60,175 bases of DNA from UBA685 sp049890115 (lineage in GTDB: Bacteria; Pseudomonadota; Alphaproteobacteria; Puniceispirillales; Puniceispirillaceae), in contig JBMHCC010000049.1 of assembly GCA_049890115.1 (NCBI GenBank), forward strand, positions 1 to 60,175, read 5' to 3'. Position 1 is the first letter of the stretch; each line of letters begins with the position of its first letter. Positions 51,853-60,175 of this stretch are shown here, piece by piece. The position numbers and the translations under genes were made by a program. Under the pieces are notes generated by a model, which saw only the letters and a program-made list of their open reading frames with translations, was not told the DNA's origin and did no database searches.

Positions 51853-54030
51853 ATGGCAGATCAATCATCATTTGAAAATTGGCAAAGGCAAGCTGAAAAA
51901 GAATTGAAGCGACCTGCTAAAGACAAACAGACGCTTGAGGGGATCGCGGTAAAAGCTGTTTACACAAAAGATGATTTAAAAGATTTGGATCATATGGATT
52001 CTCTGCCAGGTGCTGCGCCCTTTACCAGAGGCCCCCGCGCCTCAATGTATGTTGGCAGACCATGGACTATTCGCCAATATGCTGGCTTTTCAACGGCAGC
52101 AGAATCAAATCAGTTTTATCATCAGGCTCTGGCAGCTGGCCAAAAAGGCTTGTCAGTGGCTTTTGATTTAGCAACTCATCGTGGTTATGATTCAGATCAT
52201 GAACGGGTGGTTGGCGATGTTGGCAAAGCTGGCGTTGCGATTGACTCTGTTGAGGATATGAAAATCTTATTTGATGGCATTCCGCTTGATCAAATTTCCG
52301 TTTCCATGACAATGAATGGTGCTGTTCTGCCTATTTTGGCTGGTTTCATTGTGGCAGGCGAAGAGCAAGGCGTTGATGAAGCGTTATTATCTGGCACGAT
52401 ACAAAATGACATTCTAAAAGAATTTATGGTGCGTAATACCTATATTTACCCACCTGAGCCTTCGATGCGGATTGTCTCTGATATTATCGGCTATACGGCT
52501 GAAAAGATGCCGAAATTTAATTCGATTTCCATCTCTGGCTATCACATGCAAGAAGCAGGTGCGAATTTGGTGCAAGAGCTGGCATTCACGCTGGCAGATG
52601 GCTTGGAATATGTGCGTGTTGCAACAGAACGCGGCATGGCAGTTGATGCATTTGCCCCGCGCCTATCCTTTTTCTTTGCGATTGGTATGAATTTTTTCAT
52701 GGAAGCTGCCAAATTGCGTGCTGCCAGAACCTTGTGGGCACGCTGGATGACAGAGTTATTTGCCCCGCAAGATGAACGCTCATTGATGTTGCGCACGCAT
52801 TGCCAGACTTCAGGTGCCTCTCTTCAAGAACAAGACCCCTATAATAACATTATCCGCACCACGATTGAGGCACTGGCAGCTTCCTTAGGCGGCACGCAAT
52901 CTTTGCACACAAACTCATTTGATGAGGCCATTGCCCTGCCAACAGAATTTTCAGCGCGCATTGCCCGTAATACCCAGCTGATTTTGCAAAATGAGACAGG
53001 CATCACAGATACAGTTGATCCTCTTGCTGGGTCTTATTATGTCGAAAACCTAACTTCAGAGCTGATTGAAAAAGCTGATGCGCTTATCAGGCAAATCATG
53101 GCAATGGGCGGCATGACAAAGGCAGTGCAATCAGGCTTTCCAAAAGCAGAAATTGAAAAAGTGGCAACAGCCCGCCAAGCTCATATTGATTCAGGACAAC
53201 AGGTCATTGTCGGGGTGAATAAGTTTCAGCCAGATGAAGCAACTGATGTTGATGTGCGCGAGATTGATAATCAGGCTGTTAGAGAGGCACAAATTGCCCG
53301 CCTGAAACAAATTAAGGAAAAGCGTGATGACAAGGCAGTTTCAGATGCGCTAGCTGCTTTGCGCAATGCAGCTGAAACAAATACTGGTAATCTGCTTGAT
53401 TTGTCTGTGAAAGCCACCAGAGCCAGAGCCACAATAGGTGAGATATCAGATGCGCTAGGTGATGTGTTCCAGCGTTATCAGGCAGAAGCTGATTTTGTAA
53501 CTGGCGTCTATAAAGACCAATTTGGTGATAGCGCCTTATTTTCTGAAATTGAAAAGGCATTAACCAGTTTCACCACATTGACAGATGATAAAGCACCAGC
53601 CCTTTACATGGCAAAATTAGGCCAAGATGGCCATGATAGAGGCGCAAAAGTGATCGCATCTGCCTTTACCGACCTTGGTATGGAAGTTCATGTCGGCCAG
53701 CTATTTGAAACACCTGAGGAAGCAGCCAATAGCGCGATAGAGCTTGGCGTTCATGTGATTGGCATATCAACATTAGCAGCAGGTCATAAAACCCTAATAC
53801 CGCAGCTAATTACCGCCTTAAAAGACAAGGGCGCGGAGGATATTATGGTTATTTGCGGCGGTGTCATCCCTGAAAAAGATTACCAATTCCTCTATGATGC
53901 TGGTGTAGCCGCAATTTTTGGCCCTGGCAGCAATGTCACACAAGCCGCTCTTGATACCATCACATCTGCGAATGAGCAGATGAGCCGGATGCATAATTAC
54001 CGCATGGCACGTCTTGGTAATACTGTATAA
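51853..54030 (+). CDS. mcm: Methylmalonyl-CoA mutase, B12-dependent, single-chain form
   Basis: Interconverts (R)-methylmalonyl-CoA and succinyl-CoA, joining propionate, odd-chain fatty acid and branched-chain amino acid breakdown to the TCA cycle. The 725 residues comprise the substrate-binding barrel (RGPRASMYVGRPWTIRQYAGFST, DLATHRGYDSDHERVVGDVG, VSMTMNGAVLPILAG, FNSISISGYHMQEAGA, QTSGASLQEQDPYNN) and the C-terminal B12 domain with KLGQDGHDRGAKVIA, in which His594 is the lower cobalt ligand, and GISTLAAGHKT. AGGAG precedes ATG 51853. No small subunit, epimerase or MeaB gene is nearby. The Val-Gly after MY is common in bacterial copies. Its stop codon abuts that of the next gene. Confidence 0.95.
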   Translation: MADQSSFENWQRQAEKELKRPAKDKQTLEGIAVKAVYTKDDLKDLDHMDSLPGAAPFTRGPRASMYVGRPWTIRQYAGFSTAAESNQFYHQALAAGQKGLSVAFDLATHRGYDSDHERVVGDVGKAGVAIDSVEDMKILFDGIPLDQISVSMTMNGAVLPILAGFIVAGEEQGVDEALLSGTIQNDILKEFMVRNTYIYPPEPSMRIVSDIIGYTAEKMPKFNSISISGYHMQEAGANLVQELAFTLADGLEYVRVATERGMAVDAFAPRLSFFFAIGMNFFMEAAKLRAARTLWARWMTELFAPQDERSLMLRTHCQTSGASLQEQDPYNNIIRTTIEALAASLGGTQSLHTNSFDEAIALPTEFSARIARNTQLILQNETGITDTVDPLAGSYYVENLTSELIEKADALIRQIMAMGGMTKAVQSGFPKAEIEKVATARQAHIDSGQQVIVGVNKFQPDEATDVDVREIDNQAVREAQIARLKQIKEKRDDKAVSDALAALRNAAETNTGNLLDLSVKATRARATIGEISDALGDVFQRYQAEADFVTGVYKDQFGDSALFSEIEKALTSFTTLTDDKAPALYMAKLGQDGHDRGAKVIASAFTDLGMEVHVGQLFETPEEAANSAIELGVHVIGISTLAAGHKTLIPQLITALKDKGAEDIMVICGGVIPEKDYQFLYDAGVAAIFGPGSNVTQAALDTITSANEQMSRMHNYRMARLGNTV

Positions 54031-55719
54031 TCAAGATTGCGCACGCAGATTTGCGACATTCATAGTTGGCGTTAGCTGCTCTGCATCTTGCATTAACTCG
54101 ATAATTGTTCCTGTTGACGCCTGTAAGGCAGCCTGAAAGGCCGGAGTAAATTCCTCAGCTGTTTCAATCCTATGACCAGCAAAACCATAGGCTGATGCCA
54201 GTGCCATAAAATCAGGATTGACAAGCGTCGTGCCAGAAATGCGTTCTGGATAATGGCGTTCTTGATGCATCCTGATCGTGCCATAGGTGCCATTATTATA
54301 AATCAGAATAATCGGCTTTGCGCCAATTTGCATCGCTGTTCCAAGCTCTGCCAGATTCATCTGAATATCACCATCACCAGCAAAACAAATCACGGTGCGT
54401 GTTGGCTCTGCCACAAAAGCAGCAATCGCAGCTGGCAAACCATATCCCATCGCCCCTGCTTGCGGTGCTAAAAGACGCCGCCCTTGCCCATAACGCATAA
54501 ATTTATCTGGCCAAATCGCAAAATTCCCTGCCCCATGTGTGATGATAGCATCTGATGGTGCCAAATCTTCGATAGTCGCAATGACAGATGCCAAATCCAG
54601 TTTCGTGGTTTGTTTTGGTGGAATTAAGCCAGCATCATAAAGTGCCTTCTCGCCTGCTACATAATCACGGCGCGCTTGGGCGCCGACCGGCTCTCCTGCA
54701 TGAGCTAGCAGCTGATGAACCAGCTTATTCGGACAGGATTGAATAGCGATATCTGGCTGATATATTTTACCAATTTCATCAGCTGAAATATGGCTATGAA
54801 CAAGATAGGGGTTCATTTTTGGCACATCAAATAGCTGCCAATTTTGCGTTACCATTTCACCAAAACGGATATTTATCGCAATCAACAGATCGGCATTGCG
54901 CAATCTATCTGAGGCCTGAGGCGAAGCACCGATACCAGCATCACCAACATAACAGCTATGCGTATTATCCATCACATCATGACAGCGAAAAGACGCCATC
55001 ACAGGCACTTGCATATGAGCTGCAAATTGCGCCAAATCACGCCTACCAGCATCATTCCAACCGCCGCCACCTGCAATAATCACAGGTGATTGTGCATGAC
55101 GCAATTTGTCAATGAGCACAGATATTTGCTCATCAGCTGCTGCTGGTTTTGGCAAATCAAAAGGCTGACAGGCAGCCACATCACTCATGGCTGACAACAT
55201 ATCTTCAGGCAATGCCACCACTACAGGCCCTGGCCTGCCAGATAGTGCCTTTGCATAGGCTCTGCCAACAAGCTCTGGCAGGCGTTCACACTCATTTATC
55301 TGTGTGACCCATTTCGCCAGACCAGAAAATACGTCCCGATAATCAACTTCCTGAAATGCTTCACGGTCAACCACATCTGTGCCAATTTGACCCACGAACA
55401 ATATCATAGGTGATGAATCTTGCATGGCGGTATGAACGCCTATTGCTGCATTTGTAGCCCCAGGCCCTCTTGTGACAAAACAAATACCTGGCTTTCCTGT
55501 CAATTTGCCATAGGAGGCTGCCATAAAAGCAGCACCACCTTCATTGCGGCATAAGGTGAAATCAAAGACCTTGCGAACATCGCGGTCAACCATGCCATCT
55601 AGTGCCGCCAGATAGGATTCTCCAGGCACGCCAAATCCTGTTGTTAGCCCCAGATTAACCAGAGATTCTATCAGGATTTGACCACCATGAGCTTGTGATA
55701 ATGATGGTCCTTTTGTCAT
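54031..55719 (-). CDS. ThDP-dependent enzyme of the acetolactate synthase-like family, substrate unknown
   Basis: A 562-residue three-domain thiamine diphosphate enzyme. The Pyr domain has TTGFGVPGESYLAALDG, the catalytic Glu in CRNEGGAAFMAASYGKLTGKPG and GPGATNAAIGVHTAMQDSSPM; the middle domain has PVIIAGGGGWND; the PP domain has GAMGYGLPAAIAAF and the ThDP/Mg motif FAGDGDIQMNLAELGTAMQIG. It differs from the ilvB and xsc genes in this window. No small regulatory subunit accompanies it. Candidates include a glyoxylate carboligase-like, oxalyl-CoA- or benzoylformate decarboxylase-like enzyme, but none can be chosen by eye. The stop codon touches that of the convergent mutase gene. Confidence 0.85.
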   Translation of the reverse strand: MTKGPSLSQAHGGQILIESLVNLGLTTGFGVPGESYLAALDGMVDRDVRKVFDFTLCRNEGGAAFMAASYGKLTGKPGICFVTRGPGATNAAIGVHTAMQDSSPMILFVGQIGTDVVDREAFQEVDYRDVFSGLAKWVTQINECERLPELVGRAYAKALSGRPGPVVVALPEDMLSAMSDVAACQPFDLPKPAAADEQISVLIDKLRHAQSPVIIAGGGGWNDAGRRDLAQFAAHMQVPVMASFRCHDVMDNTHSCYVGDAGIGASPQASDRLRNADLLIAINIRFGEMVTQNWQLFDVPKMNPYLVHSHISADEIGKIYQPDIAIQSCPNKLVHQLLAHAGEPVGAQARRDYVAGEKALYDAGLIPPKQTTKLDLASVIATIEDLAPSDAIITHGAGNFAIWPDKFMRYGQGRRLLAPQAGAMGYGLPAAIAAFVAEPTRTVICFAGDGDIQMNLAELGTAMQIGAKPIILIYNNGTYGTIRMHQERHYPERISGTTLVNPDFMALASAYGFAGHRIETAEEFTPAFQAALQASTGTIIELMQDAEQLTPTMNVANLRAQS

Positions 55720-55803
55720 CAGATTACCTTTGCTTACTGTCGCACTCAGTCTGCTAGACTAGCAATCATCAGCACAGGCAGGCAACAAAAATACATCAGA
55801 TGA

Positions 55804-57663
55804 TTACAGCTTTAGCCCTCTGGTCATTAGCCTTGTCATTCGTGCGCTAAATTCAGCCAAATTTTGCGGCTGCTTGCCCTCTAGGATCAAAGACTGTTCA
55901 AACAATAAATGTGATGCATCTGATAATGTGGCATCATCACTGCCATTATCTGCCAAGGCCTGAAGCGCATGAATCAAATCATGAGACGGGTTTAACTCTA
56001 GAATACGCGGCTGATCTTGAAAATTCGGGTCATGATGCTTCATCAGCCTTTGCATCTGAATATCCATACCATTTTCATCAGCAACCAAACAGGCAGGGCT
56101 GTCAGTTAGCGTTTTTGAAATGCGAATATCAGCAACAGCCTCACCAAGCGTGTCTTTCATCGCTGAAACAAGCTTTTCAATATCAGCAGCTGTATCATCT
56201 TCTGGCGCGTCAGATGCTTTGAATTTATCCAGATCAACTTGGCCTCTTGTGATGGAAACCAGCTTCTTGCCTTCAAATTCGCCAACCATAGGCAGCCAGA
56301 ATTCATCAACAGGATCCGTTAGATAAAGAACATTTAGACCACGTGCGCGAAACCCCTCTAGATGCGGGCTCATCTCAGCTTGCGTGAGTGATTCAGCAGA
56401 TAGATAATAAATCTCATCTTGTCCCTCTGCCATCGCTTCACAATAATCTGACAGGCTGACAAAGCCATCCTGCCCTGATGATTGGAACAAGGTTAGCTTA
56501 AGCAATTTGTCGCGATTATCGGCATCCTCATAAAGGCCCTCTTTTAGGACAATACCAAATTGATCCCACAGATTATGATAGGCCTCTTTATCCTTATCCT
56601 TCATCTTTTGCAGCTCTGATAAGATACGACGCACAACAGCTTTGCCGATTTTATCCAATGTCTTATTATGCTGAAGCAATTCACGGCTGACATTCAAATC
56701 AATATCAGATGTATCGATAATGCCGCGCAAGAACCGCAACCAAGCAGGGATAAGCGCATCAGTATCATCCGTGATAAAAACGCGATTAATATAGAGCTTA
56801 ATTTTTGGTTTTCTGGCTGGGTCAAATAAATCATAAGGGCGCATCTGCGGGATACAGAGCAAATTGGTAAAGCTAACAGCGCCTTCTGATACATTATGCA
56901 ATGTCAGTAATGGCTCACCAAAACCAGCCCCCATATCAGCAAAAAAGGCATTATAATCATCTTGGCTAATCTCTGATTTTGGCCGTGCCCACAAGGCAGA
57001 TGCGCTATTCATGCGGCGTTCTTCTGTGCCATCTTTGAATGAGACCGGATAGCTGATGTGATCAGCATAGGTTTTGATAATATGGCTAAGACGCGCTTCT
57101 TCTAGGAATTCTTTGGCATCTTTTTTCAGCTTCAATGTAATGATGGTGCCATGTTCTGCTTTTTCAGCTTTGGTAATTTCATAGCCTGAACGGCCATCTG
57201 ATATCCATAAATGACCCGCATCATGGCCAGCTTTGCGCGTTAGCACCTCAACTTTATCAGCTATCATAAAGGCTGAATAAAACCCGACACCAAATTGCCC
57301 GATAAGTGAGAGCGTTCCTGCCTCATCATCTTTTTCTTTTGCGCTTAGTGCTTCGATGAAATTCTTGGTGCCAGAGCGTGCTATTGTGCCAAGGCTGGCT
57401 TTTAGCTCGTCTTCATCCATCCCGATCCCATTATCTGAAATCCGCAATTCAGACGCTTTTTTATCAGCCTCAATGGTGATGGCAAACCCATCTGCTAGAT
57501 CTGATAATGTCTTATCACTCAAAGAAAGATAGCGTAATTTATCAATGGCATCAGAACTATTAGAGACAAGCTCACGCAGGAAAATTTCTTTATTCGAATA
57601 TAAAGAGTGAATAACGATATCTAGAATTTTGCCGGTATCAGCTTCAAAAGCATAGTTAGACAT
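55804..57663 (-). CDS. htpG: Chaperone Hsp90 (HtpG)
   Basis: ATP-driven dimeric heat-shock chaperone of the cytoplasm. The 619 residues start at ATG 57663 (MSNYAFEADTGKILDIVIHSLYSNKEIFLRELVSNSSDAIDKLRY). The N-terminal GHKL ATPase has the Glu and Asn in FLRELVSNSSDA, DNGIGM and GTIARSGTKNF, and GQFGVGFYSAFMIAD. The middle domain has YINRVFITDD, LPAWLRFLRGIIDTSDIDLNVSRELLQ. The frame is open to 57747, but AAGGAG lies 11 bases before 57663 and the homologous start is there. A sigma-32-like promoter lies about 75 bases upstream, in the gap with the divergent MFS gene. Confidence 0.97.
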   Translation of the reverse strand: MSNYAFEADTGKILDIVIHSLYSNKEIFLRELVSNSSDAIDKLRYLSLSDKTLSDLADGFAITIEADKKASELRISDNGIGMDEDELKASLGTIARSGTKNFIEALSAKEKDDEAGTLSLIGQFGVGFYSAFMIADKVEVLTRKAGHDAGHLWISDGRSGYEITKAEKAEHGTIITLKLKKDAKEFLEEARLSHIIKTYADHISYPVSFKDGTEERRMNSASALWARPKSEISQDDYNAFFADMGAGFGEPLLTLHNVSEGAVSFTNLLCIPQMRPYDLFDPARKPKIKLYINRVFITDDTDALIPAWLRFLRGIIDTSDIDLNVSRELLQHNKTLDKIGKAVVRRILSELQKMKDKDKEAYHNLWDQFGIVLKEGLYEDADNRDKLLKLTLFQSSGQDGFVSLSDYCEAMAEGQDEIYYLSAESLTQAEMSPHLEGFRARGLNVLYLTDPVDEFWLPMVGEFEGKKLVSITRGQVDLDKFKASDAPEDDTAADIEKLVSAMKDTLGEAVADIRISKTLTDSPACLVADENGMDIQMQRLMKHHDPNFQDQPRILELNPSHDLIHALQALADNGSDDATLSDASHLLFEQSLILEGKQPQNLAEFSARMTRLMTRGLKL

Positions 57664-57737
57664 AAGATATGCCGCTCCTTTTTGGCGTCTTACAAATAGG
57701 GTCACTAGCACATAGACGGGGCTATATGGTGAATCAC

Positions 57738-57766
57738 ATATGGGCACTCACATAGCCTGCTTCAAG
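57738..57766 (-). promoter_or_regulatory. Heat-shock (sigma-32/RpoH) promoter of htpG
   Basis: On the minus strand CTTGAAG (57766-57760), a 14-base spacer and GCCCATAT (57745-57738) match the E. coli sigma-32 consensus CTTGAA(A)-N13-17-CCCCATnT at all but one or two places, about 75 bases before htpG, a classic RpoH target. Confidence 0.6.
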
Positions 57767-57868
57767 ATGAGTTTTGCAATATTCTTGCGCTTGTCAAAAA
57801 CAACAGGCATAACCGAATTTCAGGTGCTCAATAGCGTGTCATCACCATCATTTTTTTCAAGGCTTTTA

Positions 57869-59053
57869 ATGCAGCTATCGCTTCGCATACCTTCTGTCAC
57901 CTTGCTTGCATTATTTGCATCAACAGCGCTTGTTGGCCTGACCTTGGTCACACCAGCTGTGCCAGCTTTAAAAGATGATTTTGGGATTTCTTATAATCTT
58001 GCACAAATGACCATTTCCGCCTTTCTGATAGCGGTTGGCATTGGTCAAATATTCGTTGGCATTTTATCAGACAGATTTGGCAGACGGCCTGTCTTTTTAA
58101 CAGGCTCATCACTATTTTGTTTGGCATCTCTTGCAGCAGCTTTTGCGCCCTCAGCAGAATGGCTAATTGCAAGCAGAGCCTTTCAAGGGCTAGGTGCAGC
58201 AGCCCTTTTGACAATGTCACGTGTTGTTGTCAATGATGTGTTTGAACGCGAAAAAGCTGCCAATATCTTGTCAACCATCACAGCCATCTATGCCATCATC
58301 CCTGTTTTGGCACTTAGCATGGGCGGCATTATTGTTGATCAATTTGGCTGGCGCATGACCCTTTACATCATTGCTGTTATTTCTGTCATCATGCTGTATC
58401 ACGCGACTTTTTCAGTCGCAGAAACGCATCATAATAGATTGCAACAGCTTCGCTTAACTGATTTCCTATCAGCATTTCGCGCTGTTATCACAAATCGGTT
58501 TTGGATTTATTTTTCTATTTGCGCTGGCATGCAAATTGGTATTTTTCAGGCTATGACAGGCTTTATGAGCTATCACTTTATCCGCCTTGGTGCCAGCTTG
58601 AGTGAATTTGGCCTATTTTTCTCATTTGTGTCGATTGGCTATATATGTGGTAATGTCATGATCCGCTTTTTTGGCCATCATGCCTCGCTATCAAAATGGG
58701 TTTGGATTGGTTCCATTGTCTCTGTTGTTATAATTCTGATTATGTGGGGGATGAATGAAGCAGGCTTTCTGACACCCTATAGCTTATCAGCTTTGTTATT
58801 TTGTTTTGGGTTTGGCAATGGTTTGACAATCGCTAATGCTATCATTGGCTCTTTGACTAATACAGGGCAAAATGCTGGGACAGCTGGCGGGCTTGGCGGC
58901 ACCGCTCATATGAGTTTTGGCGGCATTGCTGGCGGCATCATTATTCTAGCTGGCGGCGCAACCAATTTCACCACCTGCATGATAATTATCCTGATGATGG
59001 CCCTAGCTTCGCTGGTTGCATCACAATTAGCGCGCGGATTGATTGCTGAGTAG
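57869..59053 (+). CDS. Bcr/CflA-type MFS drug or metabolite exporter
   Basis: A 394-residue inner-membrane transporter of the major facilitator superfamily with about twelve membrane segments. The DHA1-type signatures are clear: LTLVTPAVPALKDDFGISYN in helix 1, the loop 2-3 motif ILSDRFGRRPVFLTGSSL, and SRAFQGLGAAALLTMSRVVVNDVFEREKAA in the middle. The late half has GTAGGLGGTAHMSFGGIAGG. The frame is open to 57740, but ATG 57869 has AAGG 6 bases before it, gives the family's length and avoids overlapping the htpG promoter. It is divergent from htpG. Substrates cannot be read from sequence. Confidence 0.88.
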   Translation: MQLSLRIPSVTLLALFASTALVGLTLVTPAVPALKDDFGISYNLAQMTISAFLIAVGIGQIFVGILSDRFGRRPVFLTGSSLFCLASLAAAFAPSAEWLIASRAFQGLGAAALLTMSRVVVNDVFEREKAANILSTITAIYAIIPVLALSMGGIIVDQFGWRMTLYIIAVISVIMLYHATFSVAETHHNRLQQLRLTDFLSAFRAVITNRFWIYFSICAGMQIGIFQAMTGFMSYHFIRLGASLSEFGLFFSFVSIGYICGNVMIRFFGHHASLSKWVWIGSIVSVVIILIMWGMNEAGFLTPYSLSALLFCFGFGNGLTIANAIIGSLTNTGQNAGTAGGLGGTAHMSFGGIAGGIIILAGGATNFTTCMIIILMMALASLVASQLARGLIAE

Positions 59054-59095
59054 ATTTCATCTAAGATAAGATGCAATAAAGCGAGTTACAATATC

Positions 59096-59365
59096 ATGAA
59101 ACCAAGTAGTAAAAAAATCAGAGCCTTGCGCAAAATTGGCAGCACAAAGCTGACCAAATTACGTGATGAGCTTATCACTCTTGCTTGGGAGCTTAGTGAA
59201 CGCAACCAGAGCATTGGTGACAGGCAAATTGGCCTGACGCTGATGGAAATTGATAAAAGCCTGGTTGAGATTGAAAAAGCGCTAACTCAGCTAAACTCAA
59301 TCTGGTTGGTTGATAGAAGCATTGCCAAAATACAGGCAGAAAGCCTGCATAATTATAAATATTAA
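59096..59365 (+). CDS. Small unknown protein with helical tail
   Basis: I do not recognise this 89-residue protein. It is basic at the N-terminus (MKPSSKKIRALRKIGSTKLTKLRDELITLAWELSE) and then largely alpha-helical, with a repeated Leu/Glu pattern (DKSLVEIEKALTQLNSIWL) that suggests a short coiled coil or helical hairpin. There is no signal peptide, membrane segment or Cys/His motif. It begins 42 bases after the MFS gene in the same direction, and no strong ribosome site is seen. Codon use looks like that of the neighbours, so it is probably a real gene. Confidence 0.55.
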   Translation: MKPSSKKIRALRKIGSTKLTKLRDELITLAWELSERNQSIGDRQIGLTLMEIDKSLVEIEKALTQLNSIWLVDRSIAKIQAESLHNYKY

Positions 59366-59406
59366 GCCACTATTATTATTTGTGATTAGGGCAATAAATG
59401 CGCTTT

Positions 59407-60175
59407 TTAAAAGGCATCCTTTAGCGCACGAATTTTGGTGAAAACAGCTTCATCACTGGCATCTTCCATATCAAGATGACGCCTGATAGCCGTATCATCA
59501 GGACGCAAAAAGGGGTTTGTGGCACATTCATCTGCCAGGCAAGATGGCACAGTTGGCTGCCCTTTATCACGTGATGCCTGAATATCAGCTGCTCTGTTTT
59601 TTAACGCCTGATTATCAGGGTCAACAGATAGTGCAAAAGCTGCATTAGCAAGGCTATATTCATGGGCGCTATAAATCATCGTCTTGGCTGGCAAAGCCCG
59701 AAGCTTGCTCAAACTGTGCCACATCATCGGACCATCACCTTCGAAAAGGCGCCCACAACCAAGGGTAAATAAGGTATCACCTGTAAAGATAATTTGCTCA
59801 TCAGGCAGATAATAATTCATCATATCAAGCGTATGACCTGGGGTGGCGATGATTTTGACGGGCTGGCCCGCAAAGATAAATCCCTCCCCATCAGAGATCA
59901 TCTGATCACAATATGTGGCAATCGCCTCTTTGGTGTTGGCAGGGCCCACAATTTTTGCCCCTGTGGCGGCTTTTAGATCTGCCAGCCCATCTGTATGATC
60001 CCAATGATGATGGGTGATCCAAATCTCGGTTAATGTGAAACCTGTCTTATCCAATGCCAATTGATAGCTCTCAGCACATCCCGCATCAATGGCCGCTGTT
60101 TGCCCTGTATCAGCGTCATGGAGCAAAAAGCCGTAATTATCGCTATGATAGGGAAATTGGTAACAAATTACCGCC
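59407..60175 (-). CDS. gloB: Hydroxyacylglutathione hydrolase (glyoxalase II), start cut by window edge
   Basis: Hydrolyses S-lactoylglutathione to lactate and glutathione, the second step of methylglyoxal removal; binuclear metallo-beta-lactamase-fold enzyme. The minus strand stays open to the right edge and reads AVICYQFPYHSDNYGFLLHD before the ADTGQTAAIDAG region, so the true start lies a few codons outside the window. Metal motifs are THHHWDHTDG, PGHTLDMMNYYL and FTGDTLFTLGCGRLFEGDG, and YSAHEYSLANAAFAL is the family's late motif. About 256 residues are present. The TTG at 60126 is not the real start because coding text continues upstream of it. Confidence 0.93.
   Translation of the reverse strand, partial: AVICYQFPYHSDNYGFLLHDADTGQTAAIDAGCAESYQLALDKTGFTLTEIWITHHHWDHTDGLADLKAATGAKIVGPANTKEAIATYCDQMISDGEGFIFAGQPVKIIATPGHTLDMMNYYLPDEQIIFTGDTLFTLGCGRLFEGDGPMMWHSLSKLRALPAKTMIYSAHEYSLANAAFALSVDPDNQALKNRAADIQASRDKGQPTVPSCLADECATNPFLRPDDTAIRRHLDMEDASDEAVFTKIRALKDAF

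Noticed and set aside
51853..54030. Mutase being ethylmalonyl-CoA or isobutyryl-CoA mutase instead of methylmalonyl-CoA mutase
   Set aside because: The barrel text and fused B12 domain agree with methylmalonyl-CoA mutase; the Val-Gly after MY is common among bacterial copies.
59393..59430. Nested hairpin GCGCT..AAAGG-ATG-CCTTT..AGCGC at the gloB 3' end as a terminator
   Set aside because: It overlaps the last gloB codons, has internal loops and is not followed by a T-run.
60094..60126. gloB starting at TTG 60126
   Set aside because: Coding text typical of GloB (YQFPYHSDNYGFLLHD) continues in frame to the window edge, so this is an internal codon.
1..60175. Mobile elements, CRISPR arrays, prophage genes, tRNA or rRNA genes
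   Set aside because: I looked on both strands and found no transposase, integrase, spaced repeats, phage proteins or cloverleaf-like gaps other than the tmRNA.
1..60175. CTAG and GCTAGC appear often, unlike in many enteric genomes
   Set aside because: I did not count them against expectation, so it is only an impression; a simple observed/expected count would settle it.

Overview
This window reads as a piece of the chromosome of a free-living, Gram-negative alphaproteobacterium, probably marine. The group assignment rests on what the sequence shows: a circularly permuted, two-piece tmRNA gene (acceptor part before coding part), an alpha-type SspB adaptor right after it, a 41-residue ribosomal protein L36 of the zinc-less type, and mreBCD-mrdA-rodA and hflKC-Deg gene groups. 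Sulfoacetaldehyde acetyltransferase (Xsc), an assimilatory sulfite-reductase operon, glycolate oxidase (GlcDEF) and B12-dependent methylmalonyl-CoA mutase suggest a marine heterotroph of the SAR116/Puniceispirillum type. That last step is inference. Genes are dense on both strands, most gaps are under 200 bases, and base and codon use look uniform by eye. I see no insertion sequence, prophage, CRISPR array, integron or toxin-antitoxin pair.

Layout. 1-6 kb: glmS (cut by the left edge) diverges from glmU-hldE (UDP-GlcNAc and LPS heptose), which converges on a peptide transporter, sbmA. 6-11.6 kb: the cell-elongation operon mreB-mreC-mreD-mrdA-rodA. 11.7-15.4 kb: ilvB-ilvH-ilvC (branched-chain amino acids), with a good promoter and a leader of about 140 nt. 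15.4-21 kb: miaA, divergent serB, then degP and hflK-hflC (envelope and membrane protein quality control). 21-24.6 kb: mrp, folA, thyA, the permuted ssrA and sspB. 24.7-30.4 kb: class I fumarase and the glcD-glcE-glcF operon. 30.5-33.4 kb: rpmJ, msrA, pgk and a VOC protein.

33.4-45.7 kb is the most accessory part: azlCD, a DMT exporter, a TauE/SafE-type permease, pterin dehydratase, a flavodoxin-like protein, yciB, an AIM24-family protein, an FMN 2-hydroxyacid dehydrogenase, a DUF3179 protein, a D-2-hydroxyacid dehydrogenase, an unknown membrane protein with a HAD phosphatase, fpr, a cytochrome c and an ArsP_2-type metal exporter. 45.7-51.6 kb is a sulfur block: cysG-DUF2849-cysI-DUF934 with xsc upstream. 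Xsc releases sulfite, and the operon makes siroheme and reduces sulfite to sulfide, so the two fit together as sulfonate-sulfur assimilation. 51.8-60.2 kb: methylmalonyl-CoA mutase, an orphan ThDP enzyme, htpG behind a heat-shock-like promoter, a Bcr/CflA-type MFS exporter, a small orphan and gloB (cut by the right edge).

Most of the window is core metabolism and cell-envelope machinery. The points most worth following are the ssrA-sspB pairing, the Xsc/sulfite reductase block with its two DUF proteins, a possible leaderless glmU transcript, and several palindromes near promoters. I found no clear case of a wholly new system.
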